DNA of 64,000 nt from Candidatus Methanocorpusculum faecipullorum (GTDB taxonomy: Archaea; Halobacteriota; Methanomicrobia; Methanomicrobiales; Methanocorpusculaceae). The translations under genes were made by a program, and so were the position numbers. Below are positions 16,218 through 24,630 of this stretch, in pieces (the first letter of the stretch is position 1; each line of letters starts with the position of its first letter). The DNA lies in NCBI GenBank assembly GCA_018883755.1, contig JAHLFR010000035.1, positions 1 to 64,000 on the forward strand, written 5' to 3'. The notes under the pieces were generated by a model. The model was not told the origin of the DNA and did not search any database. It saw only the letters and a program-made list of their open reading frames with translations.

Positions 16218-16812
16218 GGAGGCAAAACAGATTTTGCCGGATGCAGAGTATCTGCCTCCGGCAAAGCGCGGTGATCTTACCGAGGCTGTCAGAGCAGGTG
16301 CAAAGATTATCGTCTTAATTGACGGTGTTTTCTTCCAGGATCGGGCCGTTGGCCACCGCGAGATCCTCAGTGCTCTGCGGGCAGGTGTTGCCGTGTACGG
16401 TTCCTCTTCAATGGGTGCTTTACGGGCGTCTGAGATGGACACTCTAGGTATGGTTGGCGTTGGTTCCATTTACCGCTGGTATCGCGACGGGATTATCATC
16501 GCTGATGACGAAGTGGGTCTCGTCTATGATCCTGAAACCCATGTGGCACTTTCTGAGCCCATGGTCAATATCAGGGCAACATTTGCAAAAGCCCGTGCAT
16601 CAGATATTATTGATGATGCCGAAGAGAAGGAACTTCTTCGCGCCTGTAAAGCGATTTATTATCAAGATCGCACTTATCGGCGTGTTCTCCGTGACGCAGA
16701 AATTTCTGCTGATAAAAAAACGACTCTTGCCGCTTGGATCAAAACGAATGCGGTGGATCAGAAACGGCTTGATGCCATTGCCTGCCTGAATACAGTGAGG
16801 GATGCCTTATGA
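16174..16812 (+). CDS. tfuA: TfuA-like protein, YcaO partner
   Basis: A 212-residue TfuA-like core protein. It begins 'PNAVVFIGPSLPFEEAKQI' and contains the family's IVLIDGVFFQDRAVGHREIL and the GSSSMGALRASEM motif. TfuA works with YcaO in thioamide formation; a role in delivering sulfide to the YcaO-activated amide is the current view. The ATG at 16174 with GAGGTG eight bases upstream is chosen over GTG at 16108 and ATG at 16147. It overlaps ycaO by 44 bases and the next gene by 4. Confidence 0.92.
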   Translation: MPNAVVFIGPSLPFEEAKQILPDAEYLPPAKRGDLTEAVRAGAKIIVLIDGVFFQDRAVGHREILSALRAGVAVYGSSSMGALRASEMDTLGMVGVGSIYRWYRDGIIIADDEVGLVYDPETHVALSEPMVNIRATFAKARASDIIDDAEEKELLRACKAIYYQDRTYRRVLRDAEISADKKTTLAAWIKTNAVDQKRLDAIACLNTVRDAL

Positions 16813-17534
16813 CAGAGCGCTATCTCCGTCAGATCCCTGTGATTGGAGATGACGGACAGAAAAAACTTGAGGACGCAACAGTGTTTCTTGCCGGATGTGG
16901 TGGACTTGGATCTCCTGTTGCCTTTTATCTTGCAGCTGCAGGGGTTGGTCATCTCCGCATTGCTGACTGTGATGTTGTGGAGGAGACCAACCTTAACCGC
17001 CAGATCCTGCACCGGCCCGACAGAATTGGTATGCCGAAAGCTGCGTCCGCAAAGCTAACTCTTGAAGCTTTCAATCCGGACATTGATGTAACGGCATTTT
17101 CTGCCTTCATTGATAGAAACACTGTCCGCCGTATGATTGGGGATGCTGACATCATCGTTGATGCAATGGACAATTTTTCTGCCAGGTACATCTTAAACGA
17201 GATCTCCCAGACGCTTGATATCCCGCTCATGCACGGTGGTGTTGCCGGCCTTACCGGTCAGGTAACTCTGATCATTCCTCGGAAAACCGCCTGTCTGTCT
17301 TGCATCTTCCCGGATGCAAAAACAACAACAGTTACACCGATTCTGGGTGCCGCTGCCGGAGTGATTGGATCAATCCAGGCTGAGGAGACCATCAAATACC
17401 TAACCGGCACAGGAGATACGCTTGCCGGAAAACTTCTGCTCTGGGATGGTGCGGTAAACAGAATGGATGTTTTCTCTGTGAAAAAGAGCCGACGCTGTCC
17501 TGTCTGTTCCAATATCTGCGAGGATAAACCATGA
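16809..17534 (+). CDS. moeB: E1-like adenylyltransferase (MoeB/ThiF/HesA family)
   Basis: 241 residues. The nucleotide-binding loop GCGGLGSP is at 29-36, followed by DCDVVEETNLNRQ with the adenylation Arg. DAMDNFSARY lies near 120, and zinc pairs CLSC and CPVC come in the second half. Such enzymes adenylate the C-terminal glycine of ubiquitin-like sulfur carriers. The next gene is one such carrier (MoaD/ThiS type). The start overlaps tfuA by 4 bases, so the enzyme may supply sulfur both to molybdopterin and, by inference, to thioamidation. Confidence 0.92.
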   Translation: MTERYLRQIPVIGDDGQKKLEDATVFLAGCGGLGSPVAFYLAAAGVGHLRIADCDVVEETNLNRQILHRPDRIGMPKAASAKLTLEAFNPDIDVTAFSAFIDRNTVRRMIGDADIIVDAMDNFSARYILNEISQTLDIPLMHGGVAGLTGQVTLIIPRKTACLSCIFPDAKTTTVTPILGAAAGVIGSIQAEETIKYLTGTGDTLAGKLLLWDGAVNRMDVFSVKKSRRCPVCSNICEDKP

Positions 17535-17809
17535 GTGAAATAACAATTCTTGCCTTTGCCAGCTTCCGTGAAAAATTCGGTGAAAAAAATACTGTTACCA
17601 TCTCCAACGGTGCAACAATTCTGTCAGTTCTTCACAGCTTTGCAGAGTCTGTTCCGGCTGCCCGTGATGAACTGTTTGATGGTGACAGCCTTCGCGGGCA
17701 TGTCATTCTGATGTACAACCGTGAAAGAATCGATGCAGATGATGCAAAAGAAATTGCCGTCTCTGACGGTGACGAGATCGTGCTGTACCCGCCGGTCTCA
17801 GGAGGATAA
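17531..17809 (+). CDS. moaD: MoaD/ThiS-family sulfur carrier
   Basis: A 92-residue ubiquitin-fold protein ending in GG (YPPVSGG), the group that becomes a thiocarboxylate. The LAFASFREKFGEKN start and the HVILMYNRERID...DGDEIVLYPPVSGG end are typical of MoaD. It overlaps the E1 gene by 4 bases and lies 3 bases before moaE. That gives a standard molybdopterin synthase pair, but its position after ycaO and tfuA leaves open a second client. Confidence 0.93.
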   Translation: MSEITILAFASFREKFGEKNTVTISNGATILSVLHSFAESVPAARDELFDGDSLRGHVILMYNRERIDADDAKEIAVSDGDEIVLYPPVSGG

Positions 17810-17812
17810 ACA

Positions 17813-18214
17813 ATGGTCCTGTCTGTTCAAAAAGAGGATATTGATATTGGCGCCCTGATTGCTGCATCTCGAACACATGCTGATGGTGCACAACTGGTGT
17901 TTGTCGGCTGTGTTCGTGATGATGGCATGGACGAACTTGAAATTGAAGCGTTTGTACCGGTGGCGGAAAAGGATCTTGCCGACATTGCTGCAGAGGCAAA
18001 GGAACAGTTTCACCTGAACTCTGTGGATATTGTGCACCGGTATGGTCGTCTTGCACTTGGTGAGACGATCGTGGTGATTATTGTGGGTGCGAGTCACCGG
18101 CCTGAGGCCTATGATGGGTCACGGTACATCATTGAGCGGCTGAAGGAACGGGTTCCTATCTGGAAACAGGAAATCTCTGACGGAAAAAAAGGTGCATGGG
18201 TACACGGTGCATGA
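17813..18214 (+). CDS. moaE: Molybdopterin synthase catalytic subunit MoaE
   Basis: A 133-residue large subunit of molybdopterin synthase, which uses MoaD thiocarboxylate to build the dithiolene. GCVRDDGMDELEIEAFVP matches the N-terminal core, while HRYGRLALGETIVV and SHRPEAYDG are family blocks. The catalytic lysine region RLKERVPIWKQE lies near residues 108-119. AGGAGGATAAACA precedes the ATG at 17813, and its stop overlaps the next gene's ATG by 4 bases. Confidence 0.94.
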   Translation: MVLSVQKEDIDIGALIAASRTHADGAQLVFVGCVRDDGMDELEIEAFVPVAEKDLADIAAEAKEQFHLNSVDIVHRYGRLALGETIVVIIVGASHRPEAYDGSRYIIERLKERVPIWKQEISDGKKGAWVHGA

Positions 18215-19140
18215 TCGATCTTCCGCAATCTGTTCGTGTTGCTGTCTGCCAGCTTGCCCCTATTCTGTTTGACAAAGCATCAACAGTACAGAAAACCATT
18301 GAGGCCATAGATGAGGCAGCCCGTCATGGTGCGGAGCTTGTGGTGTTTCCTGAGTCTTTCATTCCTGCATATCCGCGCGGTCTCTCGTTTGGATACGTTG
18401 TCGGTAGCCGAAGTATGGAGGGCAGATATGACTGGAAACGCTACTATGACAACTCCATGATTGTGCCAAGTCCTGATACGGATCTTATCGGCAGTGCCGC
18501 TGCCAAAGCACATGTCTATGTTTCCATCGGTGTGACTGAACGCGATGCTACTTCTGCAACCCTCTACTGTACAAATCTCTTTTTTGGTCCGGATGGTACT
18601 CTTTTGGGGAAGCATCGGAAACTGAAACCAACCGGAACTGAACGGTGCATCTGGGGGGAAGGGGACGGAAGCACTCTTCCGATCATTCGCACGCCGTTTG
18701 GCGTGATGGGTTCTCTTATCTGCTGGGAAAATTATATGCCGCTTGCGCGTGCTGCGATGTACCAGAAAGGAGTTTCTCTTTATCTTGCACCTACTGCTGA
18801 TTCGCGCGATGAATGGCAGGCAACCATGCGCCACATAGCCTTGGAAGGCAGATGCTTTGTGATTGGTTGCAATCAGTACGTGACCAAATCGATGTATCCT
18901 CCTGATCTGTACTGTGGAGGTGAATTGAAGGATCTGCCGGAGAACATGTGTCCCGGAGGTAGCTGTATCTACGATCCGTTCGGCCGCTGCGTTGCAGGTC
19001 CTGTTTTTGACCGTGAAGAAATTCTGTATGCAGATCTTGCGCTCGATGACATCGTTTTATCCCGTATGGATTTTGATCCCTCTGGACATTACAGCCGTCC
19101 TGATGTTTTTGTGCTGAAAGTCTGTGAACCTGATCGATAG
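18211..19140 (+). CDS. Nitrilase (nitrile aminohydrolase type)
   Basis: A 309-residue carbon-nitrogen hydrolase with catalytic triad E48 (FPESFIPAYPRG), K137 (HRKLKPT) and C171 (CWENYMPLAR). The flanking residues, including WGEGDG near 150, are those of true nitrilases (EC 3.5.5.1, plant NIT4 and bacterial nitrilases), which turn nitriles into acids and ammonia. They are not those of amidases. The ATG at 18211 overlaps the moaE stop by 4 bases, placing it at the end of the ycaO operon. Its substrate is unknown. Such enzymes are uncommon in methanogens, so horizontal acquisition is possible. Confidence 0.88.
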   Translation: MIDLPQSVRVAVCQLAPILFDKASTVQKTIEAIDEAARHGAELVVFPESFIPAYPRGLSFGYVVGSRSMEGRYDWKRYYDNSMIVPSPDTDLIGSAAAKAHVYVSIGVTERDATSATLYCTNLFFGPDGTLLGKHRKLKPTGTERCIWGEGDGSTLPIIRTPFGVMGSLICWENYMPLARAAMYQKGVSLYLAPTADSRDEWQATMRHIALEGRCFVIGCNQYVTKSMYPPDLYCGGELKDLPENMCPGGSCIYDPFGRCVAGPVFDREEILYADLALDDIVLSRMDFDPSGHYSRPDVFVLKVCEPDR

Positions 19141-19329
19141 ATTTCACGTACCTGGCTGTATTTTCCAGTGAATGGAGTATGGGCACTGACTCTCATATTT
19201 TTCAGCCGCGAGTTCTCGGGACTTGGGAGTAATGCACGGGTCTTAATTGTGTGTTTCTATGCGTTTTTCCTATCTCTTCCGATAGTGAGCCGCACATTAG
19301 ATATAGCAATCCCGACAAACAACTCAATC

Positions 19330-20193
19330 ATGTTAGTGTATGTCAATGGAAAATTTGTCCCTGAAGAGCAGGCGACTGTATCCATTTTTGATCACGGTTT
19401 TCTCTACGGTGACGGTGTGTTTGAGGGAATTCGTGCATACAACGGCCGTGTGTTCCGTTTAATGGAACATGTGGACCGGCTCTTTGACTCAGCAAAAGCA
19501 ATTGATCTTATTCCGCCGGTTACCAAAGACGAGATGGCCGAGATCATCAAAGAGACTCTGCGCCGGAACAACCTGAAAAATGCTTACATCCGTCCGATCA
19601 TCAGTCGTGGTATCGGATCGATGGGCCTCGACCCTCACCACTGTGAAAAACCGACGGTCATCTGTGCAGCATCTGAATGGGGTGCGATGTATGGCGACTT
19701 GTATGAAAAAGGTCTGACTGCAGTAACCGTTTGTGTCCGCCGCAACACTCCTGACTCTCTCCCGCCCAACATCAAATCACTGAACTATCTCAACAACATC
19801 CTTGGTAAGATCGAGGCAAACTACAAAGGCGGTGACGAAGCTATCTTCCTTGACCGTACCGGAAAACTTGCTGAGGGCTCCGGTGACAACATCTATCTGG
19901 TCAAAGGCGGTAAACTCTACACCCCGCCGACCATCAACAACCTCAAGGGAATTACGCGCCATGTCCTGCTTGAACTTCTGGACAAACTTGAGATTCCCTA
20001 TGAAATCTGTGAGCTTGGTCTGTTTGATCTGTATACTGCTGACGAGGTTATGGTTACCGGAACAGCCGCAGAAATCTGTGCAATCACCAAAATTGATGGC
20101 AGAGTGATTGGCGATGGAAAACCTGGCGCAGTGTACCGCAGACTGATCCCTGCATTCCAGGAAGTCACCCAGAACGAAGGCGACGCATACTAA
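19330..20193 (+). CDS. ilvE: Branched-chain amino acid aminotransferase
   Basis: A 287-residue fold-type IV PLP enzyme that makes valine, leucine and isoleucine from their oxo-acids. Features are [20 protein letters not shown] near the N-terminus, the PLP lysine K149 ([11 protein letters not shown]), [13 protein letters not shown], and FLTGTAAEI-like [11 protein letters not shown] near the C-terminus. The ATG at 19330 is chosen because the upstream in-frame extension is not conserved-looking and has no ribosome-binding signal. The 190-base gap before it holds no other gene I can support. Confidence 0.94.
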   Translation: MLVYVNGKFVPEEQATVSIFDHGFLYGDGVFEGIRAYNGRVFRLMEHVDRLFDSAKAIDLIPPVTKDEMAEIIKETLRRNNLKNAYIRPIISRGIGSMGLDPHHCEKPTVICAASEWGAMYGDLYEKGLTAVTVCVRRNTPDSLPPNIKSLNYLNNILGKIEANYKGGDEAIFLDRTGKLAEGSGDNIYLVKGGKLYTPPTINNLKGITRHVLLELLDKLEIPYEICELGLFDLYTADEVMVTGTAAEICAITKIDGRVIGDGKPGAVYRRLIPAFQEVTQNEGDAY

Positions 20194-20274
20194 CCCTCAT
20201 CAGATTGATATCATAATCTTTTTATTTTTTCACGACAACCTCTATAGGCAATACTGCGATGCAGCAGTGATTGG

Positions 20275-20347
20275 GCTGATATAGTGTAGAGGCCAATCAT
20301 GCTGGCCTTTCACGCCAGCGACTCGGGTTCGAATCCCGATATCAGCA
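20275..20347 (+). tRNA. tRNA-Glu (TTC)
   Basis: The acceptor stem GCTGATA (20275-20281) pairs with TATCAGC (20340-20346), with A as the discriminator. The anticodon stem is CTGGC/GCCAG around loop CTTTCAC, giving anticodon TTC. The T-arm CTCGGGTTCGAATCCCGA... is standard. No intron and no encoded CCA are present. Confidence 0.95.
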
Positions 20348-20415
20348 CTAACCTTTTTGTTTTATCTTACCTGTTTCTGAATGTTTATCTTTGTTGGATC
20401 ACAAAAGATCACAGT

Positions 20416-20670
20416 ATGTATCTTGTAATCGTACGAGGACGGGATAACCCCAGAGAGGTTTTAGAGCTCGCAAACGGTATTGAAGCTGTTCACTACTCCG
20501 ATACTGAGGGCTGGCTTATCTTGGACGTGACCCTCATTGACGAAGCAACACATGCCAAAAAACCGTGTAAATTAAGTTACCACCTGGGTAACGGTGAGAT
20601 CTGGTACGACAATGGTGACGAGGTTAAGATCAACAACGTGACTGGTATCTTCACCACTGTTCAGGCATAA
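20416..20670 (+). CDS. Hypothetical protein, 84 aa
   Basis: Not recognised. A small soluble protein with alternating short beta segments (MYLVIVRGR, WLILDVTLID, CKLSYHLGNGEIWYDNGDEVKI) and one cysteine. No signal peptide or membrane segment is seen. The ATG at 20416 follows tRNA-Glu by 68 bases and the next gene starts 39 bases after its stop. The reading frame is compact and codon use resembles its neighbours. Confidence 0.6.
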   Translation: MYLVIVRGRDNPREVLELANGIEAVHYSDTEGWLILDVTLIDEATHAKKPCKLSYHLGNGEIWYDNGDEVKINNVTGIFTTVQA

Positions 20671-20709
20671 TATCCATCTCTTTTTTGTAGGGGACACCCA
20701 AGTACTGGT

Positions 20710-21033
20710 ATGACATTTCACCCCACGAACAACCCGGTGTTCTGGAAACAGACCGCTGATGAACTATTGGCATCTTCCCGTTTTGAAAAGGCTCACGCAG
20801 CGTACCTTCAATTGTGCGAACTAACACCAAATGATGCAGAGGCGTGGCGCGGTATGGCACAGGCTCTTACAGGTCTTGAACGGTACAGTGATGCCATTGC
20901 CGCATATGAGCGTACTCTCGTCCTTCTGCCGGATGATACTGTCGCGCTTAACGGTCTTGCGGGCTGTTACGAAAAACTTGGTGAGTTTGAGAAGATGACT
21001 GCGTGCCGGATACGGCTTAGTGAACTGGACTAA
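20710..21033 (+). CDS. Small TPR-repeat protein
   Basis: 107 residues containing two to three tetratricopeptide repeats, with 'A-x3-Y-x2-L' and 'W-G/L-x-A-L-x-L' patterns (for example AEAWRGMAQALTGLERYSDAIAAYERTL, NGLAGCYEKLGEF). TPR domains mediate protein-protein contacts. The partner is unknown. The gene is 39 bases after the 84-residue gene and is possibly co-transcribed. Confidence 0.75.
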   Translation: MTFHPTNNPVFWKQTADELLASSRFEKAHAAYLQLCELTPNDAEAWRGMAQALTGLERYSDAIAAYERTLVLLPDDTVALNGLAGCYEKLGEFEKMTACRIRLSELD

Positions 21034-21458
21034 AGAGAACCTATGCCGATACGTAGGTGGGTAAACCATCCGATTCAGAAAATTACTGGGCTATGATCCA
21101 GATATTCTGCAAGTACGAATCTGTCTATTGCACCCGGTTTCAGTAAAGAAAATTTTTAGATCCTTTTTGGATACAGGATCGATCCCTCTTCCTTGCCCAG
21201 ATTCATCATCCCAAACCAGGATAAGCCGGGAAGAGTTCTGGGTGATCTACATGAATCCGTCACGTGTTCTCCCAGAACATATGACACCTTTCCGGAATCT
21301 ACAGACTAGAGGTTACATTCGCATTATATGTGGAAAATCTTCTTTGAGGCAGCGAATGTACTGGGCACGCAGGCATTGTACGGTTATTCCCGAAGGGAAT
21401 AATTATCTTACATCCACTCTAACCTATAGTGGTTATCAACCTCAGTTAGTGGTTCTTC
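21034..21458. other. Gene-free, hairpin-rich stretch before alaS
   Basis: About 425 bases without a convincing reading frame. It contains four inverted repeats: ATCC-5T-GGAT (21160-21172), the palindrome GGATCGATCC (21176-21185), GTTCTGGG/CCCAGAAC (21235-21242 with 21271-21278) and TTATTCCC-GAA-GGGAATAA (21384-21402). A TATA-like CTATAGT near 21423 probably drives alaS with a short leader, so most of the stretch is not its 5' UTR. It lacks the signature cores of SRP RNA or RNase P RNA. A non-coding RNA or a decayed gene are both possible. Confidence 0.3.
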
Positions 21459-24200
21459 ATGCTTGAGAATGAATATCAGCTTGAATATTTCAAGCGGGAA
21501 GGATTTGTCCGCAAAATCTGTAAAAAATGCGGAATGCCATTCTGGACCCGGGACCCGGAACGTGAAGTCTGTGGTGACGCTCCCTGTGAGCCATACCAGT
21601 TCATCGGCAATCCCATGTTTGCCAGACACAGTGTGGAAGAGATGCGGGAGGCCTACCTCTCCTACTTCGAGAGAAATGGTCACACCCGTATTAGCCGGTA
21701 TCCTGTCGCCGCACGGTGGCGCGATGATATTTACCTGACCATCGCATCCATTGCTGATTTCCAGCCGTACGTAACTGGCGGGATCTGTCCACCTCCGGCA
21801 AACCCCTTAACCATTTCCCAACCCTGTATCCGGCTCAATGACCTCGATAATGTTGGTCGGTCTGGCCGTCATTTCACCTGCTTTGAGATGATGGCGCATC
21901 ATGCCTTCAACACCGATGATCACCCGGTTTATTGGAAGGATCACTGTGTTGAACTGTGCAGTGGTTTTGTTGAGTCCATTGGCGGTGATCTTGCCAATCT
22001 CACGTTCAAGGAAAATCCGTGGTTCGGCGGAGGAAATGCGGGTGCAAGTGTTGAGGTTCTGATGGGCGGACTTGAGGTTGCAACGCTCGTTTTCATGAAC
22101 CTCTCACGGAAGAACTCCGGTAAACCGCAGGTTATGATCGACGGCAAAGACTACTATGAGATGCCGCTTCGGATTGTGGATACCGGATATGGTCTTGAGC
22201 GGTTTGCCTGGGCATCACAGGGAACCCCGACCGCATATGATGCCGTCTTCCCTGAAATGATCCCACGTCTTCTGAATGCCGCAGGAATGGAAGATCGTCT
22301 TGACAATCCAGAGTTTGCCCACATCCTCGGAATGAACGCAAAGTTCGCCGGACTCATGGACATCCGCGGTGAAAAGCTGCATGATCTCCGGCAGAAAGTT
22401 GCCGATGCAACCGGTGTCTCGCTTGCGAAACTGGAAGAGATGATTGTTCCAATGGAAAACATCTATGCACTGTGCGATCACACCCGTTGCCTTGCCTACA
22501 TGCTCGGCGACTTAATCGTTCCTTCCAACGTCCGCGAAGGATATCTTGCACGTCTGGTCCTGCGTCGCAGTATCCGGATGATGCAGGAGGCAGGCGTTGA
22601 TGAGGATCTTGGTGATCTTGTTGTGGCCCAGATGGAGAAGATTGGTCTCTCTCAGTTTGAGCAGGAACCAGCAATTGTACGTGAGATCATCAGCCGTGAG
22701 GTTGAGAAGTATGATGCAACCATCGAGCGCGGAACCCGTACCGTGCAGCGGGTCGGTCAGACCTATGTTAAGAAAAATCAGCCAGTCCCGCTTGAGGAGC
22801 TCATCACGCTTTATGACTCTCATGGGATTCCGGTTGATCTGATGGGCAGGATCCTGACCGAGACCGGTGCACAGTTCGAGATTCCGGATGACTTCGACTC
22901 CCAGATCGCAGATATGCACTCTGAGAATGAAGGAGAAAAACCGGTGTCCCCGCTTTCCAAGTATGCCGACCGGATTGCAGGCCTGCCCGCAACCCGTAAG
23001 AGCTACTATGAGCGGCCGACCGACATGGAGTTTGAGGCTACCGTTGTGGACGTCTTTGACGATTACGTCATTCTCGACCACACGTTGTTCTACCCCGAAG
23101 GAGGAGGCCAGCCGTCCGATACCGGAATGTTTGTCACAATGGATGCAATGATCCGTGTGGAGGAAGTCGTCAAGTCCGGTGATGTGATTCTCCATAAGGT
23201 TCGCGGTCCCGGTCTGAAACGCGGTGATCGGGTAAAGGGTGTGGTTGACGAGGAGCGCCGCTGGGCCCTTATGCGTCACCACTCTGGAACCCATGTAATT
23301 CTTCGCGCAGCAAAAGAGGTTCTTGGTCCTCACATTCACCAGGCTGGTTCTCAGTTATCCACTGATACTGCCAGGCTTGATATCCGGCATTATACCCACA
23401 TCACACCGGAACAGCTTAAACAGATTGAAATTGTAGCAAACCGTCTGGTGATGGAAAATCTCCCTGTCATGATCAAGGTGGAGAGCCGTACCAAGGCTGA
23501 GCAGAAGTTCGGTTTTGCTCTGTATCAGGGAGGAGTTCCACCAGGAAAAGAGCTGCGGATTGTGCAGATGGGTGCTGAGGTACAGGCATGCGCAGGAACG
23601 CACTGTCAGAGTACCGGTGAGATAGGTCCCATCAAGCTTCTGCGTCTTGAGCATATTCAGGACGGTGTGGAGCGTGTTGAGTTTGCAGCAGGATTTGCCG
23701 CACTTGAAGCAATGCAGCACATCCAGACGCTTCTGAATACTTCTGCCGATACGTTGTCTGTGCAGACCGAAAACCTCCCAGCGTCTGTTGAGCGATTCTT
23801 TACCGAGTGGAAGGATCAGCGCAAGGAGATTGAACGTCTGAGGGCCAAGATTGCAGATCTGGAACTTTCCCGATTGGAGGGTGTTATGGTGAACGGCACT
23901 GAGGTTGTCATCAAACAGGTGGATGTCTCACGCAAGGAACTTGTGACTGTTGCCGGTGCAGTTGCTGGTCGCGGAGGTATTGCTGTTCTTCTAACAACCG
24001 CAGATGGCATTGGTGTTGTCGCCGCATCCGGTGTCACCGATAAAGTTCATGCCGGACAGCTTGTTTCGGCAGTGTGCGCTGAACTTGGTGGTAAAGGCGG
24101 AGGTAAAGAAAATCTTGCACAGGGAGCCGGTACTGACCCTGCAAAAATTCCTGATGCGATAGCAAAAGCAGATGATTTCATCAGAGCAAAGCTCTGCTAA
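21459..24200 (+). CDS. alaS: Alanyl-tRNA synthetase, archaeal type
   Basis: The 913-residue enzyme charges tRNA-Ala. The archaeal N-terminal zinc-ribbon-like segment (CKKCGMPFWTRDPEREVCG, then CEPYQFIGNP) is present. The class II core follows with MMAHHAFN and FGGGNAGASVEVL. The editing domain shows HHSGTH and CAGTHC, and the glycine-rich C-Ala tail has GGKGGGKENLAQGAG. The start at ATG 21459 gives the usual archaeal N-terminus MLENEYQLEYFKREG. It appears monocistronic. Confidence 0.97.
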   Translation: MLENEYQLEYFKREGFVRKICKKCGMPFWTRDPEREVCGDAPCEPYQFIGNPMFARHSVEEMREAYLSYFERNGHTRISRYPVAARWRDDIYLTIASIADFQPYVTGGICPPPANPLTISQPCIRLNDLDNVGRSGRHFTCFEMMAHHAFNTDDHPVYWKDHCVELCSGFVESIGGDLANLTFKENPWFGGGNAGASVEVLMGGLEVATLVFMNLSRKNSGKPQVMIDGKDYYEMPLRIVDTGYGLERFAWASQGTPTAYDAVFPEMIPRLLNAAGMEDRLDNPEFAHILGMNAKFAGLMDIRGEKLHDLRQKVADATGVSLAKLEEMIVPMENIYALCDHTRCLAYMLGDLIVPSNVREGYLARLVLRRSIRMMQEAGVDEDLGDLVVAQMEKIGLSQFEQEPAIVREIISREVEKYDATIERGTRTVQRVGQTYVKKNQPVPLEELITLYDSHGIPVDLMGRILTETGAQFEIPDDFDSQIADMHSENEGEKPVSPLSKYADRIAGLPATRKSYYERPTDMEFEATVVDVFDDYVILDHTLFYPEGGGQPSDTGMFVTMDAMIRVEEVVKSGDVILHKVRGPGLKRGDRVKGVVDEERRWALMRHHSGTHVILRAAKEVLGPHIHQAGSQLSTDTARLDIRHYTHITPEQLKQIEIVANRLVMENLPVMIKVESRTKAEQKFGFALYQGGVPPGKELRIVQMGAEVQACAGTHCQSTGEIGPIKLLRLEHIQDGVERVEFAAGFAALEAMQHIQTLLNTSADTLSVQTENLPASVERFFTEWKDQRKEIERLRAKIADLELSRLEGVMVNGTEVVIKQVDVSRKELVTVAGAVAGRGGIAVLLTTADGIGVVAASGVTDKVHAGQLVSAVCAELGGKGGGKENLAQGAGTDPAKIPDAIAKADDFIRAKLC

Positions 24201-24304
24201 CCCTTTTTTTGATTCGTTATTCTATCATCATCCCTCCGCGATGTGTCATGTACCTTTGCGCGGTGATCCATGTCACACACTCGCAGGGGGCAATTCCGAG
24301 GGGT

Positions 24305-24357
24305 CCATATACGAGAACTTTTACCCTTTTCCAGACGCATAATATAAGCAGTATCTA
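24305..24357 (+). promoter_or_regulatory. Promoter of the kor-suc-dac operon
   Basis: CATATACGAG around 24305-24314 is a TATA-like element about 45-50 bases before the ATG at 24358. A second A/T run, ATAATATAAG (24339-24348), lies too close to the start to be the TATA box for a leadered message. The spacer from 24201 holds no gene. Weakly supported. Confidence 0.3.
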
Positions 24358-24630
24358 ATGAAGCTCGTCATCAATGAACGCCGCTGCAAAGGCTGCAACC
24401 TTTGCACCCAGGTATGTCCGTATCGGATATTCCAGGAAGGGAGACGGCCGGGTCCCCGCGGTTATGTAATACCTGTCCTTGACCATCCTGAGCGCTGCAC
24501 CAACTGCCGCCTGCAGATAATGTATGGTCGCCAGCTCTGCGGGATGTGTCAGATGACCTGTCCGGATCAGGCCATCTCATGGGTGGAGGAAAAACCCTAC
24601 GAGGCACACAAAGTGGTGATTGAATATTGA
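24358..24630 (+). CDS. korD: 2-oxoacid:ferredoxin oxidoreductase delta (ferredoxin) subunit
   Basis: A 90-residue dicluster ferredoxin with CKGCNLCTQVCP for the first 4Fe-4S cluster and CTNC...CGMCQMTCP for the second. It is the electron-carrying subunit of the complex encoded with the next three genes. Its stop codon overlaps the TTG start of korA. The order D-A-B-C is usual for archaeal 2-oxoglutarate:ferredoxin oxidoreductases. Confidence 0.93.
   Translation: MKLVINERRCKGCNLCTQVCPYRIFQEGRRPGPRGYVIPVLDHPERCTNCRLQIMYGRQLCGMCQMTCPDQAISWVEEKPYEAHKVVIEY

Noticed and set aside
21128-21466. 112-codon open frame upstream of alaS
   Set aside because: Product is low-complexity with no domain, starts at a TTG, and overlaps the alaS start in another frame; treated as non-coding.
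22512-23339. Long open frame on the minus strand inside alaS
   Set aside because: It lies wholly within the strongly conserved AlaRS coding sequence and has no motifs or own promoter.
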